Of a stretch of DNA of 64,000 nucleotides, positions 34,501 through 48,191 are shown one piece after another. The stretch comes from Cucumis sativus. Lineage: Eukaryota; Streptophyta; Magnoliopsida; Cucurbitales; Cucurbitaceae. Location: the NCBI RefSeq assembly GCF_000004075.3, contig NC_026655.2:5270001-5334000 (forward strand), in the 5' to 3' direction. Made by a program: the position numbers and the translations under genes. How positions within the stretch are numbered: position 1 is the stretch's first letter; every line of letters begins with the position of its first letter. The notes under the pieces were generated by a model. That model ran no database searches and had not been told where the DNA came from. It saw nothing but the letters and a program-made list of their open reading frames with translations.

Positions 34501-37136
34501 CTGTTCTTTCTTAATTTGTAACAAAACTTTTATATGGTTCAGGTTTAACATAATTAGGTCAGTCATGAGTCCAGGACCCCACCTCCTATCGTGGGTGCTG
34601 AAAGTTTAACTCGGATACCTGATCAGGGTCGTCTCTCGTTCTTGTTGGTTGTGAAAATGTGTAACTTTGTTGATTAATAAAGATTCTTGAAGCTAGTCCA
34701 CACTATTGCGAGAAACTTGAAAGATTTCATTGATTTGCTTTTTCACTGACTCTCCTCCCTAGCTTTTTGTTGAGTCTGACTGTTTTGAAGTCATTAATGT
34801 GTGTAATCCCTTAAGAGTCTAAATCTGTCTGATTTAGCTTGTTTTGTTGAGAACGTTAGAAGTTTTAGTCCATGTCGGCTCCTATTCATTCCTTTGAGTG
34901 GTGTCGATCTACATTTTGTGAACAAGTTGGCTCATCGCTCAGCTAGGTCGGTTGTGATGCATGGTAATTAGATGGGTGTTGTTTTGTGCCTTCCTCTTCT
35001 TCTCTGGGGTGGGGTTTCTTATAGTATCCAAGACTATTATCCTGCACCTTTAATTTGTTGGTGAGGATTGTGTTATTGGCTAGTTTTTATTGATTTTTTT
35101 AAAAAAATTAATTTTAGCAATATAATTATATTAATTCCTACAAGAATGTATTTATTGAAATTGGAATGAATTCGAAATACTTGAGAAACCCATGGACAAA
35201 CTTAAGACAAAACCATATGGATAAATTTCAAAATCTAACTTTATTTATTCATTTTAATCATGTACTAGAAAGAAGAAGAAGAAAAAGTAGAGTGAGATTT
35301 TTCTGGAAAAGAAATTAAAAAAAAAAAATTTGAGAGAGGAAATGGAAATGGAAATGGTGGGGTTTAAGAAAGAAATGAGAAGAGAGAGAGAGAGAGCATT
35401 GAGAAAGAGACAATGGCATGTGTGAGTGTATCCCAACACTATAATATATATACAAATTTTCATACTTTATATTTTTAGATGTGATCTATGCACTTCTAAT
35501 AAATCTTTTAAATCTAATCCATTGAAGTTAGGTTTTGCTTATCAAAATAATTAGTTAAATACAATAGATGATCCTTATGTGTTTGCTAAATTTATAATCA
35601 AAATGCTAGTAGAAGGAGGAAGTGAAAAAATACAACAAATAAAATAAACGAACGGACTAAATTCAAAATTTATTAAAAATATTAAACATTTTGAAGGGTA
35701 AAAATTAAAATTGGACAAACTTCATAATATAAAGACTAAATCAACAAAATACGAATTCACTTTAAGAAATGTTGTTGTAAGAAACTAAAGTTATAAATTG
35801 AGTTGAGAAAGTATTTCAAATAAAATTTGAAAATGAGATATATTGTGTGGGCCTTTGTGAACAAGTACTTAATAGTTTATATAGAATTATAAATAAAGGC
35901 AACAATTACAAAGTCAACTTACTTATTTCATTAATCATTATAGCCATTTTGAAATAATGAAATCAACCAAATATGGCACAATGATCAATTCAACCTTTGT
36001 TATATTGAAAAATAAAACCAAAACTTCAAGAAATTAATAAATTTGACAATATCAAAACCAACTTAGTAAATATAAATACCAATAACAATTATTCAAAATT
36101 TGAAATTTTCGAGCTATTATCTAACATGGTTTATGATTTTGATTGGTTGAACTATAAAGGACAAAAATCTAAACTATAGAAGCGAAAGAGTTCCAAAACC
36201 AACGTGAATCTATGGTTAGAAAAGAATAAGTTACAATGTAGCATGAAAAGTTTGCCAAAAAGAATATTGAAAATGATATTTGGTGTGAACCTTAGAAAAC
36301 AAGTTAACAAATTATATAGATGAAGAAAATTAAGACGTCACAATCTTATTTTAAAAGATGGCAAAGTTCACATACACATATGATTCCATGCAAACTGTTT
36401 AAACCTTGGAATAATTGTTTTACTCTCTTCTTTATAAGTCCCGGAACATATTCAGATGGATCTTCACGAACAAAGAGTGATTACGACTAGTCTTCTCTTT
36501 TACTTTTAGTTTCTGTTCTTTATAAGTTAAAATCTAAGACAATAGAGATTGGATGAATTTTTAAGCTCTTAAAAAATCTTAACTATTTAATGTAAAATCG
36601 TTTTAAGATATTCAAAGATCTTTTATCTCTTCCCAAATACCAAATCAAACTCTCTCTAAGCCCAAAAATTTGTGTACTCCATTCCCTTGTATACTTAAAA
36701 AACAAACCAAACATAAGTAGTTCCGTTTTCATCTTTTTAACCACTAATAGTTACATATTATGAACCCAAACAACTCCACATATTACATGATAAACATCAT
36801 TTTAGGCTGAGGTCCATGTTATCTTTATAATTCAGGAGGAAAAGAGAGAATCCTCATGAATCTACAAAAGATAGAGTTTTCTTAAAGCACAAACACATTT
36901 TCTTATTTTCTAAAGTAAAAGCAATAACAACAACATTTTGCTGGTAATGCTAATATTCTTCCAATCACAAAACAAACGTTTGCTGTACAGTATGGTGAAG
37001 AGGATAAAAATGTTAGTTCTAGCCACTGGTTTCGTTTCAAACTCGTTCCTTGAATCCCTTCTTTGTTTGCTTGTGCTCCAATCTTTCGTCGTTCGTAACA
37101 GAACAGAACAGAAACTGCAAACTTCTCCCAATCCAA
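31570..37136. other. Long AT-rich intergenic region
   Basis: Promoter side of the DUF1645 gene on the left, then about 5 kb without a gene I can support. It contains an ACGTGTGG-like/CACGTAACACGTGCC stretch (G-box-type ACGTG cores) at 32130-32160, several AT microsatellites, a possible LINE remnant at 34870-34971, and the 3' flank of the SRO gene. Confidence 0.55.
34870..34971 (+). mobile_element. Possible remnant of a LINE RNase H end
   Basis: The frame ending at TAG 34969-34971 reads HFVNKLAHRSARSVV. This resembles the N-x-x-AH-x-A end of the RNase H domain of plant non-LTR retrotransposons. Upstream frames are broken and no reverse transcriptase motif was found, so the evidence is thin. 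Confidence 0.25.
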
Positions 37137-39151
37137 CTACTCTAACAAAATTGGTGACTCTACATTCCCTGCTGCTTTCTGTCCATTTCTTGCTCCACTT
37201 CTACTTCCCTTTCCTTCAAATCCAACATCCACATTACTTTCCTAAACAAATAAAAAATGGCCAAGTCATTAGCTTAATGCCTTCTTCAATGAATCATAGA
37301 ATCTACAAATAACTTTGGCTTCTAATTGAAAACTCACAGTTACAAAAGGAAGTAATATCGAGGAAGAACTTTATGGGCCAAAAAGTAAGGAATTATCAAA
37401 TATATATATTCTAAGGAGAAGTGATTGGTGAAGACTTTCTATAAGCAAAAGTAGAGATTCTACATAGCTTAGCAGGTAAGCATGGAAAAGTTCTAGGCCA
37501 GCCTCTTGCTATTATGATATGAAAGTGAACAAAATATTTGCAATACAATACAAATAATATTTTACTCTCTCTTTATTTGAGTGAACAATATCATACCAAA
37601 TCAAAAGGACACAACTCTATAGTTGATGCCAAAGCTAACAATCATTCTACATTGGCACAGAACTAAATCCCACCCTTCTTTTCATATTCCATGAGCATAT
37701 AAACAAATTCCAAAGCAAAAGAATAAGGAAAGAAAAAGATAGGGAATTGAATACCTGTGTCCTGAATGATTTGATTACATGTATCAACAACTTGTCCCCT
37801 GCTATCAGCCTCACTCGCTTAATCAACTCATGCCTTGAAATCTTATGATCCTAGAATTCAAAAGCTGAACAAAATGAGATCACCATAGACGTAAAAAGTT
37901 ATTTCCAAAATGGAAAAAAAAAGCCACAAAAACTGCCTACATGCACAACAAACATAAGTGATCGAAATTTACATACCCTGTGGTCTTTGTGATACTTGGT
38001 GATCATAGCAATTTCAGGAGCAGGTAGATACTTAGAGAGAACAGAAATCAGAGATGGAAATGGCATCCAAGGGGAGGTTGGCATTCTGAAAGGCTGTCTA
38101 GCCTTCAAAGTTCCTAAATATAATTAATTGAAAACGTTATGAATATTAGAATCAAACAATCCATTTAATGATACTCCAATTATCAAAAATCAAGTTCCAT
38201 TTGTGATGATTACTGACCTTTCAAGCGAGGGGGAGTTCTAAAACTGATAAGATACTCAGGCAAGATGTGGGTGTTCATGTGTGTACTCCAAACTATGTAT
38301 TTCTTTGGTGCAAAGAGATTGTCAGCACCCGAATCAAAAGCTTCACAACTTGGATGATTCTGTCTAGAACCAGGATGAATAAGCTCCGATTTACCCAATA
38401 CAACACGGCAGAGCAATAGGTGCCTTAAACCATCTGCATCTACAACAGCATCTTCCAGGCTGAAGAATATGAACAAACAATTCATCAATCAAATGGGTCT
38501 TAAAATTCACAATCAGAAGATAAACTCAAAAGGGGCAAATTAGAAGAACATGATTGTGGCTAACCTTTCAAGAGGATGATTATCAGGGGAAAGATAAATG
38601 CCAGAGCCAAGACACTGCGAACTCTCAGGTTTGTTGCAATGGGAAAAACCATAGCCGAGAATGCTATTGATTTGATCTTTAGAAGCCCCCAACCAAGCGT
38701 ACTTGACATTGGCATTACCGCCATTTTTCTTCTCAACTGCTTTGGAGTAAATCTGAAACGTGTGTAAACGGGCTTGCCCAATATGAGTCGAATGACTATT
38801 CTTGTAAACGGCCGAGACCGTAGTTTGCGGACCAAGTAATCCCAAACCAGATACGAATCTTCTCTTGATTAGGTCGTAAATTTTGTCTTCTTCTACAAGT
38901 TTTACCAATCCCTCATTCCGCCATTCCAATTGCTCCATACTCGGCCCTGAAATTCCACTTTCAGAATCCGAAACCACCGAGTCATGATCATGACCAGTTG
39001 AAGAATCTCCGGCGTCGGAAAATCGATCGGAGAAGTCATCGTTTCCTGTATTCTTGGAAGAACCCACAAAAACCTCAACTCCATTCTCAAAACGGTGCCC
39101 GTTTCCAAATGGCTGAAACTGTAACTGACATTGATCCTGATTGTTCTCCAT
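37137..39151 (-). CDS. Probable inactive PARP-like protein, SRO family
   Basis: Five exons: 39151-38565, 38459-38218, 38113-37977, 37850-37755 and 37241-37137, coding 388 residues with GT-AG introns. After an acidic, Ser/Asp-rich N-terminus comes a PARP-like fold (VKYAWLGASKDQINSILGYGFSH, GIYLSPDNHPLE, KYIVWSTHMNTHILPEYLISF). The RST domain follows (PWMPFPSLISVLSKYLPAPEIAMITKY and HELIKRVRLIAGDKLLIHVIKSF), which in RCD1/SRO proteins binds transcription factors. There is no WWE domain, so it belongs with SRO2-SRO5 rather than RCD1/SRO1. The catalytic triad looks like Leu-Tyr-Lys instead of His-Tyr-Glu, in keeping with inactivity. SRO genes act in stress and redox responses in the nucleus. The last exon, a Gly/Ser/Arg-rich tail, is the least certain. 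Confidence 0.9.
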
Positions 39152-39563
39152 CGATTAGAAACACAACAAAGAACGAAAACAGAGTACTAAAAGAAATACG
39201 GAACCAAAGAAAAAAGAAGTCAGATATCTAAAACAGAGACATCCAAAAGAAGACAACCCAGAAACCAAAATCAACCATAAACCAAAGAACAACGAATCCA
39301 ATGGCTAAAACAATGAAAAGAAAAAAAAAAAAGAGAAGAAAATCAAAGATACCCAGAAACCCAATTGAAGAATGAAAATGAAGATTAGGAAAACTAAATA
39401 CAACCCAGTAACCGTAAGGGAGAAGAAAAGAAAGTCATGACCGCCAATCGGAAGTCGGTGAAGAGAAAGAAACTTAAGAATCAAGAAAGGGAAATGGGTA
39501 CGTCGTATGAAAAGAGGATGATGAATTCGAATGCAATAAGAAGAAGAAAGAAGTGGGAGGATA

Positions 39564-39631
39564 AGAAGAAGAAGAAGAAGAAGAATAAGAAGGTATTGTT
39601 ACTTGGAGAAGAGGAAGAAGAAGAAGAAGAG
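39564..39631. repeat. (GAA)n purine tracts upstream of the SRO gene
   Basis: Two GAA-repeat runs (39564-39585 and 39606-39631) within a purine-rich stretch of the presumed SRO promoter or leader. They create spurious Lys/Glu-rich open frames. Confidence 0.85.
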
Positions 39632-39659
39632 GGAATTCGTCAGTTATAAGAATTTTGAA

Positions 39660-42600
39660 GAAGAATTGGACGGTTTGTAAAGATTAAGATGGGCGGTGCG
39701 CTATTAGTTTTTGGTTGAACCCATTACATTTTTTTATTTCAAAGCTTGTGCCTTGAAGGCGGTAACTCCGTATCCCACTAGCTTACCCCTCCCCTGTTTT
39801 TCTTTCTTTTTTTTTTAATTTCCCCCTATTTTTCTGAGGCGGCGCAATTACATATTTGCCCTCGTAAGCATCACATTACCTCAATTACTTTTTTACCCTC
39901 CTTCTCTGTCACTGTCACACATCTCTATTTCTTTTTTATTCTTTCCTTTTCCTTATAGTAAAATATTCATAATCTTATTCTTTTCTTTTGTTTTTACAAA
40001 TTTTAGTTCAAATCCATCACGTTAGGTAATTAGTTTTCGTTTTCTTCTTCTAATTATCATTACTTCTACAAACTTTCTCTAACATTTTTTTTCAATATTA
40101 CCAAATTTCTCTAGAGTGATCTGATCATCCATCATTTGTCCTTTATCTATATACGTCCTTAGTTTTTCGTACACTTATCAACACTTTAGTTGCAATCCTA
40201 AAGAAAAGAAAAATAATCATAATGATAATTAAAAAAAAAAGAGAGAGTCCTAGAAGTTAGAATAGAACCAAACCATTTTGCAGCCCAAGTTGATAGCTTC
40301 AACCGTATTGGCAATTATGCGTGGGATTTTTAAATTACTAATTTACTCCTATTTTTATTTATTTCATTCCTCTAATTTAAAAATTAAAGTTAAATATTCA
40401 ATTCTATAATTGAATACAAAAAAAATGATAGAGAGAGAGAAAATCTCCCCATAGATTTAGAAAGAAACAGTGGGGGTGAAGAGAGAGAAGTTTGAGGCCT
40501 TGAGAGGATTGGGTTTCCTTATGTGGAGTCATCCACTTTTTTTCACTAAATTATTAGCCTTACTATCTTTACAATATTAAATTCATTCATAAAGTAAAGT
40601 TATTAAAATTTTATACATTCAAACAAAATCAAATCATACCCTCTCTCCTTCTTAAACTTGGACGAATGTTCAAATTAGTCTCTTGTATCATACTTCAAGG
40701 ATAGCTTTTACAATTTATCTTAAATATGAATGTAAAAACTCAATTGTCTGAATCGTTCATATTTTATTTATGAGACCACTAGAGGAAAATATATTAAGAA
40801 TATGAGAGTGAAATGGTTGATGTGGGCAAATTGAGTGTAATGTGTATGGTCAACAAAAGTGGGTTGTGGTTGTTCTCTTGGTGCCTTGGAGACAAAGAAA
40901 ATACTATATATATATATATAGTGTTTGTGTTTTAGTTGTGCAAATAGTTCTTATTATTTTTAATGTTGCACATGAGCTACCCATTATTACCCTATCATAA
41001 ATAACACCACACCCTCCACACTTTATTATTAAATTTATTTAAATATTTTAGGTAACTTCTACGGATTATATCCTTATTAACCTTCTTTTCTTATGTCAAT
41101 AATTAATGGTTAAGTTTTTGTTGATCGAGATAGAATCAAAATTGAACATTTTCTTTTTAATATTGAGGGGTTTAAAACTACACAAATCATTCATTTTCCT
41201 TTTTCATTGGTCCACACGGTATAAAAGGAATAGTTCTCTAGCGTATTTATCAATCATCAAGTTCATGAGTTAATTTGTCCTAGGTTGAAACTAAGGAGCT
41301 TGGAATCGTGCTTCAACTTATTCTTTTTTGTTTTCTCGAACCTTATATGTTATTTTAGGTACTATTTGTGTGAATCACTGTTTATTTTGAAAAGATAACC
41401 TCTAAACACTAATATTTTAAATTGAAAATTTGATAAATATTATATATACATATATATGGGGAGGTGAAAGATTTTTTTTTAAAAAAAAAAGTTTCAAACC
41501 TTCACGGAGGATTCTTCAAAACTTTCAAAGTGATGACTCAATTCCCACTTGAGAATATAGAATCTTGTTTAAAAATTTAAATAAAGATAAAGAAAAAAGG
41601 AAAATTAATTTAGGGTAATTTATTTGCTTCTTAACTTTAATAATAACAATTAATTATAATTATTATTAATAATTTCGTCCTACCCTAAGCTTTCTTACCA
41701 AAGGCTTCATTTGAATCTCATAGCTCTATTAAATGTTTATGCCAAATTCATAGACATTTCTTCTTCTCTTGTATTATCTCTTTCAAATATTATACATATG
41801 ATAGATTGGATAGGAAAAGAATGGAATATTTAGGTGTTGAATTGATATCCTTTTTCATTAGAGTAAACTTCGTTGCCAAGAAAAATAATGCATAAAAAAG
41901 TACGACGATGTTTTAATTTCTTTTAATTAATATAATATTTTTGCTGACTAATCAACAACCAAGTTTACTTATTTAATAAGTACTTTGGATTATATAAAAC
42001 AAAAAAGTAAAATAAAGTATCTAATTTTAGCTCAATTTTGGTCGACGTTGTTAGAACATCTATTGACGATGGAAAGCTCTTGTTCTTTTAAGTTATGTGT
42101 TATGGTCCATGTATTAGATTTCTTTTGGTTCAAAAGATGGTTTTATGCACCTCTTTTTAATTATTCAATTGATATGTTTTTTAATTTCTCCCTTTATGAT
42201 AACCTATAGAGAGGACTTCGTAACTAAGAAAATGAATATCACTTTTTCTCGATTATTGATTTGTTGATTGTGTGTGTGCGCGCTTTTTTTTTTTTTTTTT
42301 ATATAAAAAAGTTTGTTTGAGGGACTATAAATTTGAACAACTTTTTTTTTTATCAACTTTAGAAAGCATTATTATTCATATTTATGTTTTAGTTGCATGT
42401 ATTGTAGATTGATTGAGTGAGCATTGACGTTCATATGATCAAAGATTAATAAAATTTGTATGAATAAACTTTGTAGTTATTTAACTGATGAACGACATCT
42501 AATGATAAGTATATTGATCGATATTGAGTACGTCAACCATTGGTTTCTTGTGCAACAAATAAACTAAACAAAAGTATTGAAATAGAAAAGACAAAGAAAG

Positions 42601-45600
42601 GAGAAGAAAAGTAGAAAAAAAGATTAAAAAGGAAAAAGACGAAGAGGAAAATAAAGAAAATATGGACGAGAGAAATGGGTTTAGCTTTGATAATGAATCC
42701 AAATTCTATATTCTTTTAAATGGGCTTCTACCTCAACCAATGAAAAAAAGCCCATAACTCTTTCCATCCAAATTGGGCCCATTAGAACTCAACTTCCATA
42801 TGCCTTTCATTTTTCTTCTTCTTTTTTACCAAGGATTTGAACCGAAGATCTTATGTCCATAGGTTCATACAGGTGTTAATTGAGCTAAGCTCATATTGGC
42901 ATACACGATGTATTTTCGTTTCAACTAAACACATAGAAAATAGTCCTCTTTTAAAATTTACTCATTTTTCTTCTCCTTTGGTCACTACTTGCACTGCCTT
43001 TGATCTTCTAACACACCTATATATGGTTACATGTAACGTCAAAGATGTTAGGAGAATTGCAACCCTAAGGTTGCAAAACATCAAGGTTCAATTATTTTCC
43101 GATTCATATAATTCATTGTCTCAAAACTCAAAACTCTAACTTTTTCCTTTTGAGATGCACATTCTCTAATGCCGCCTCTTTATTCTCTTAAGCTTGGACC
43201 CATCAATAGACTTGAAGTGTTACTTAAAACAACCCTCAATCAACAAAAGAATTAAGGTATGTTTGACAAGTCTACCAAACAAACACAATGAATTTTACAC
43301 CTTAATCAAGTGAACTCACCTCACTTTTCAAACATCAATTCCAAAACACGAACCTAAAATTCAAATAAAAAAGAAAAAAGTTAGAACTAATTTTTTTTTC
43401 TCCAAATTCTCTTTAATTACTCCCATTCCTGATTGCACTCAAAATTAAAGAAAAAAAATACTAAAAAATGAAAGGATATAAAGCAAAGGAGAGGGAGAGA
43501 AAGAGAGAAAGAGAAAGAAAGAAGAAGAAAGAAGAAGGAATGTTGTGTGTTGCGACCCCCACAAAGGCCATAAGGTTTTTGTAAGGACTCTTCCTTCCTG
43601 CTTATGCGCCGCTGGCTCGCTTTGGTTATGTCGCGCGTGCCCTCTACATGGCATGGCCCCCTTTCCATTTTTAATATTACTAATCTCTTCTAATTTAATT
43701 TCTCTCTTCTTCTTCTTCTTCTTCCTCTTTTTCTTTTCACTTTAATTACTCAATTTATTCTAACCATATATACCAATTTCAATATTCACCCATCCTTTTT
43801 GACTTTCATTAAACCACATTTCATTTCTCTATCCAAATCTTAATTTTTCAACTCCCAAACTCAATTCCCCGACACCTTTTCGTCTTTGTCGATGTATCCA
43901 TAGATCTACCATATTTTCTATGTAATTTGTTTTTGGAGGGACTTGTGTTTCAATTATTGATTCAACCTATTAAATGTAATGTGTATGATTGTTGTTGTTT
44001 ATTTGCAAATTACAATGTGATATTTGTTACCAATGAAAGAACATGCGATTGTTTTCATATGTATTATATTGTTTGGAATTGAAAAAAGATCTTAGATTTC
44101 TAAGTAAACATGATATCTTTATAAAAATTTCACGAAAAGGGAGATCTCTAATTTATGTTTTTGACTAATCTATCTGCCACATCTCATAGGAGAAGAGTTG
44201 AAAAATGAGTAATTTATCAGATGTAAGAATATAGTATCAAATCAAATTTTCTTTATCTTTAGGAGAACATTAAACCACATGGGAGAGAAGAGAGATTTTA
44301 GACTTACAACCTCATAAAGAAAGTAGTAATGCCTTTAATCATGAACTATACTCATATTGGCATAATGCAACATTGATTATAAATAAGAAAGAAAAGAAAA
44401 TGTTTGACATATCAACATCTCACTTATTCAAAGCTTCTATAGTTAAATTTAAAATAAAATTGACCACCTACATTTAGATTTATAAAACCATCATCATTTT
44501 AATATTAGAAAAACACATATTAAAATCTTAAGTTACAAATTTTATTAATATTAGTGTAATCGAAATAAATATAAAATTTAAAGTTTAAAGGTATAAATTA
44601 ATTGAAACAATGTTATAGCATATGGGGTGAAAAATAAAGGGACGTTGACTGCAACAACAACGAGGCTGCAAAATTTAGCCAAAACAGCATCAAAATCAGG
44701 ACCGTTTTTCAAAATCCATCATCTTCCATGATTAGATAAATCTACACCGCTTGATGTAACATCCTCTTTTTTTTCTTTCTTCTTCAAATTATAATTAAAT
44801 GTGTGTTAGATTATGAAATTTAATCATTTAATTAAGAATAAGGGTGTGGACCAAAAGCAAAAGCCTTTAATTAGAACAGTTCACCGCCGGCAACGGCGGC
44901 GACCGAGTGAAAATTTGTAGATTTTCTTTTTCTTTTTTTTGAAAGAAGTGGAAAATAAAACATTTTGTGAATCAAAATTTTTAGGGGAAAAAGAATTGAA
45001 CTTTTGAATGCGTCGTCGATTATTTATTGGCCTTTAGGAAGGGTTCTTTTTCTTTTGGTTGTTCTTCAAATAAAAATGAAAAAGAAAAGAAAAGAAAATG
45101 GATGGAATTTTTAAAATAGAGAAAGAAAAGGGCACGAAAATTGAAAAGAAAGAAAGGGGAGAAGGTTAAAAATGCAAATTAAAGTTAGTAACTAAAGAGA
45201 AGATCAAAGATGCCCAGCATCTTGGAGGTTGCTTCAATCTCAAGATTTTGAATTTTAAAAAAACAACAAACTTATTTTATTTAAATTTGACAGAAATAAA
45301 GTTGGATCCTATTGATTTTGAATCATGATATGCCTCTGCCAACTATGATATGTGTATATGTATATTATATTATCTCAACATTTAATTTTAATGTATATAA
45401 TTGTTTTAAAGTGATAATGATTTTGTTTATTTGTTTCGATTCTTAAAAGAGACAGTTTAATTTGTCGTTAAATTCAAAAATGAGAATGGAATGGATTATG
45501 AAATAAGAGTTTAATGATTGACTGAAAATGATGTTTTTTTTTGTTCTAAATTAAATGATTTTTGTAATTGAAAATAATTTTTAGGAGATTTTAATGCGTA

Positions 45601-47300
45601 TTTTCAAAATGTCACAATATATATATGGAGATAAGAGTTTGAATATACGATCGTTTAAATTAACAAATTAATATATATCTTTAACTAAATTAACTTTATA
45701 TAAGTCGTTGACAATTACACTTTAAGTATTAGGAAGCTTACATAAACAACAAGTCAAATGAAGTTAAATAGAAGAAAATTTCACCTTTAAAGAACAAAAG
45801 ATATATACTTCGAACAAAAACAATAGTTAAACATGATTTTGTTTATGAGACAAACTAATAATAAAAAAAAATTGGTACATAGATTTACGTATTTTATTAA
45901 TAGTGTGTTAACAATGTCTACCAATTTTATTAGAGAGAAAATTTAAAATACGTACATACGATGATATAATTTGGTTGGGTGGAGATGGAAGGATTGTGAA
46001 GATGTAAGAAGTTGAGAAGAAGTGATTAAGGAAGAAGAAGGAAAAGAGAGAAGATATATGAATGAGTTTTTGTAGAGTAAAAAGGAATGATATGAATGAA
46101 AATGAGATAGGGAACCAACGTGGGGCGCAGACTCTTACTTTTGTAATTTAAAATATTGATAGAGACCTTTTCTTCTTTCTATTCATTTTGTGTAACACTA
46201 AATATTGAATCTAAGTGTGTTCCTGAAGCTAATATATATTCTCACATGCTCTTCATTTTTCTTCCCTTTCTCTTTCTCTTTCTCTTTATCCCTTTACACA
46301 TTTCTATAATATTGTCTTAAATATCTTCAATCACTACTCCATCTTTCATCTCTTCTTTGATTGGATCCATCAAAAGACCCCAAAATCACACTTTGCATCT
46401 CTTATATTTCCCCTTAAGTCAAACTTAATTAGCTTTAGAAGAATGTTTCTGGTTTTTTTTTTGTTTTTCTTCCTTACTGCTAATACTTAACAGTGTGCTT
46501 AATTATGTGTTGTCAATTATCTATTTGTGATTCATTCTAAAGGTGATTTTACAAGGTTTTTGAAAAACTTGTGTTATAGAAAGTTTTGCTATGCAAAATT
46601 TGCATTCTTTCGTCATTCTTCTTAGTCTTTCAATATGGATTTATCGTCTCATGTCAATTTACTTTTTCTTGTATAGTTTTACTCTCTAATTGTGTTAGAT
46701 TCTTCATTGTATTAACGTGGTGTTGAGTCTATCACACTTTGATGTTTAAGTTAGTACAATGAATACACAGTATAACTAAGCACAAAAGTACTATCAGAGC
46801 TCTTCTTTTGGAGATTACCTACTTCTTTCTACTTTTTTTGGATCATTGAATGAGACTATTTATAATGTCTTACTTCTGACATTCGCTTGTCATTACATAT
46901 AACTTTCACAACATTAGAATAGTCGTTAGAATAATGTATTGAATTTGTTACATGAAGCTTTTGGTGACTAAGTATGGGTACCAGTGACACACTATTAGTG
47001 AACTACGTAAATCTTTATACTATCTTCTATATCTTACACTTTTTTATATTCTTTGTTTGTCGATTTCGTAACAATAATCTTAGCACTCAAGCCTCTAGAG
47101 TGTGAAGTTGAACTCGACTTAGTTATTTCTCAATAAAATTCGATTGATCGGTTCAAAACTCAACACTCTAATTCTTTTTTCTTCTTAAAACACAAGTTTT
47201 GGTATAGCACCTCCTAATTTTTCTTAAACTTGGAGGAGTCATGGAGAGTTTAGGGGTTAGTTAGAGGTATCCTTAGCAAAAAGTACAAAGCCATTGACAA
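39660..47300. other. Gene-poor region, about 7.6 kb
   Basis: No gene I can support. It is mostly AT-rich, with an (AT)n run at 40908-40920, T-tracts, a GC-rich patch at 44880-44908 (CACCGCCGGCAACGGCGGCGACC), a GC-richer patch at 43545-43665, and a SINE-like tRNA-derived sequence at 42830-42905. The right end is the Dof promoter. Confidence 0.55.
42830..42905 (-). mobile_element. tRNA-derived SINE head (candidate)
   Basis: On the minus strand an A-box-like TTAGCTCAATTAACACC (42888-42872) is followed about 30 bases later by a B box GGTTCAAATCC (42843-42833), the RNA polymerase III promoter layout. The arms do not form a full tRNA cloverleaf. It then runs into A-rich sequence. This fits a SINE or decayed tRNA. 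Confidence 0.45.
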
Positions 47301-47633
47301 ATACAGATACACACAAAAAAAACAAAACAAACAACACAAAAAGAAGGAACCTAGAAGAATGGTATATTAAAGCAAAGATTTGAGAGAGATGGAATGAATG
47401 AATTAGTGTCATGTGATTAGGAGGCACGTGACATGGCTTATACAAATTTCTTTTCTTTTTTTTGAGAGAGAGAGAGAGAGAATCTATCCTTTGCTTGTGG
47501 GAGAGGGAGGAGAAAAGGGTCCCACTACATTTTTGGGCCCTCACAAGTGGAGTGCTCTTTGGGGATGCCCTTTCTTTAACGAGGACCCAAAAATTCTCAC
47601 ACACTATCCCTCCACTCTCTTCTCTCTTCTCTA

Positions 47634-47680
47634 TTCTCTACTCTCTACTCTCTACTCTCTACTCTCTACTACTACTACTT
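47634..47680. repeat. (CTCTCTA)n repeat in the Dof leader or promoter
   Basis: About five units of ACTCTCT, followed by ACT triplets, within a long pyrimidine tract. A (GA)n run lies just upstream at 47464-47480. Confidence 0.85.
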
Positions 47681-48191
47681 ACTTCCCCCTCTCCCCTTAC
47701 TTACATATTACCATTATCTTAAAACCCCTCATCGAATCACTACCCTCCATTCTGCCACCTTGGATTTGTTTTTAGTCTTCTTTGTGGGGTACCCTTTAAA
47801 GCTTTTAGGACCCCACTAAAATGTTTCTTTGCCACCGACGATTGTTTAAGCTAAATTATAAACATCAAGCAAACAAACAGCTACAACTACAACAACAACA
47901 ACCACCCCTCTCTTCAAATATAGCCTTTTCCCTTCTTCCTTCTTATTCACTTCCCATTTCTCTCAAACCCCCATTCTTCAAAATCCTCTCTTTCTCTTTC
48001 TCTTTCTCTTTCCCTCTTATCTCTTACCTATTTTGTTTTGTGAAGTTGCCTCTTCTCTTATAAGTAGAGCAACTCAAAGAAGAGAATTAATGGAGTAACT
48101 GTGAAAGTGAAGTTGTTGTTCTCTATTATATCTATCCATCTTTTGTGATCTCTCTCATTTTTCTTTTCTTTCTCTTTCTCATTTCATCATT

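Noticed and set aside
39437-39649. Lys/Glu-rich frame upstream of the SRO gene
   Set aside because: Arises from GAA microsatellites.
43545-43665. GC-richer patch with CGCGCGTGCC considered as a miRNA or gene start
   Set aside because: No foldback partner and no match to conserved plant miRNA sequences I could recall; no convincing frame.
47413-47775. Overlapping plus-strand frames in the Dof leader
   Set aside because: Produced by GA and CTCTA repeats; low-complexity translation.
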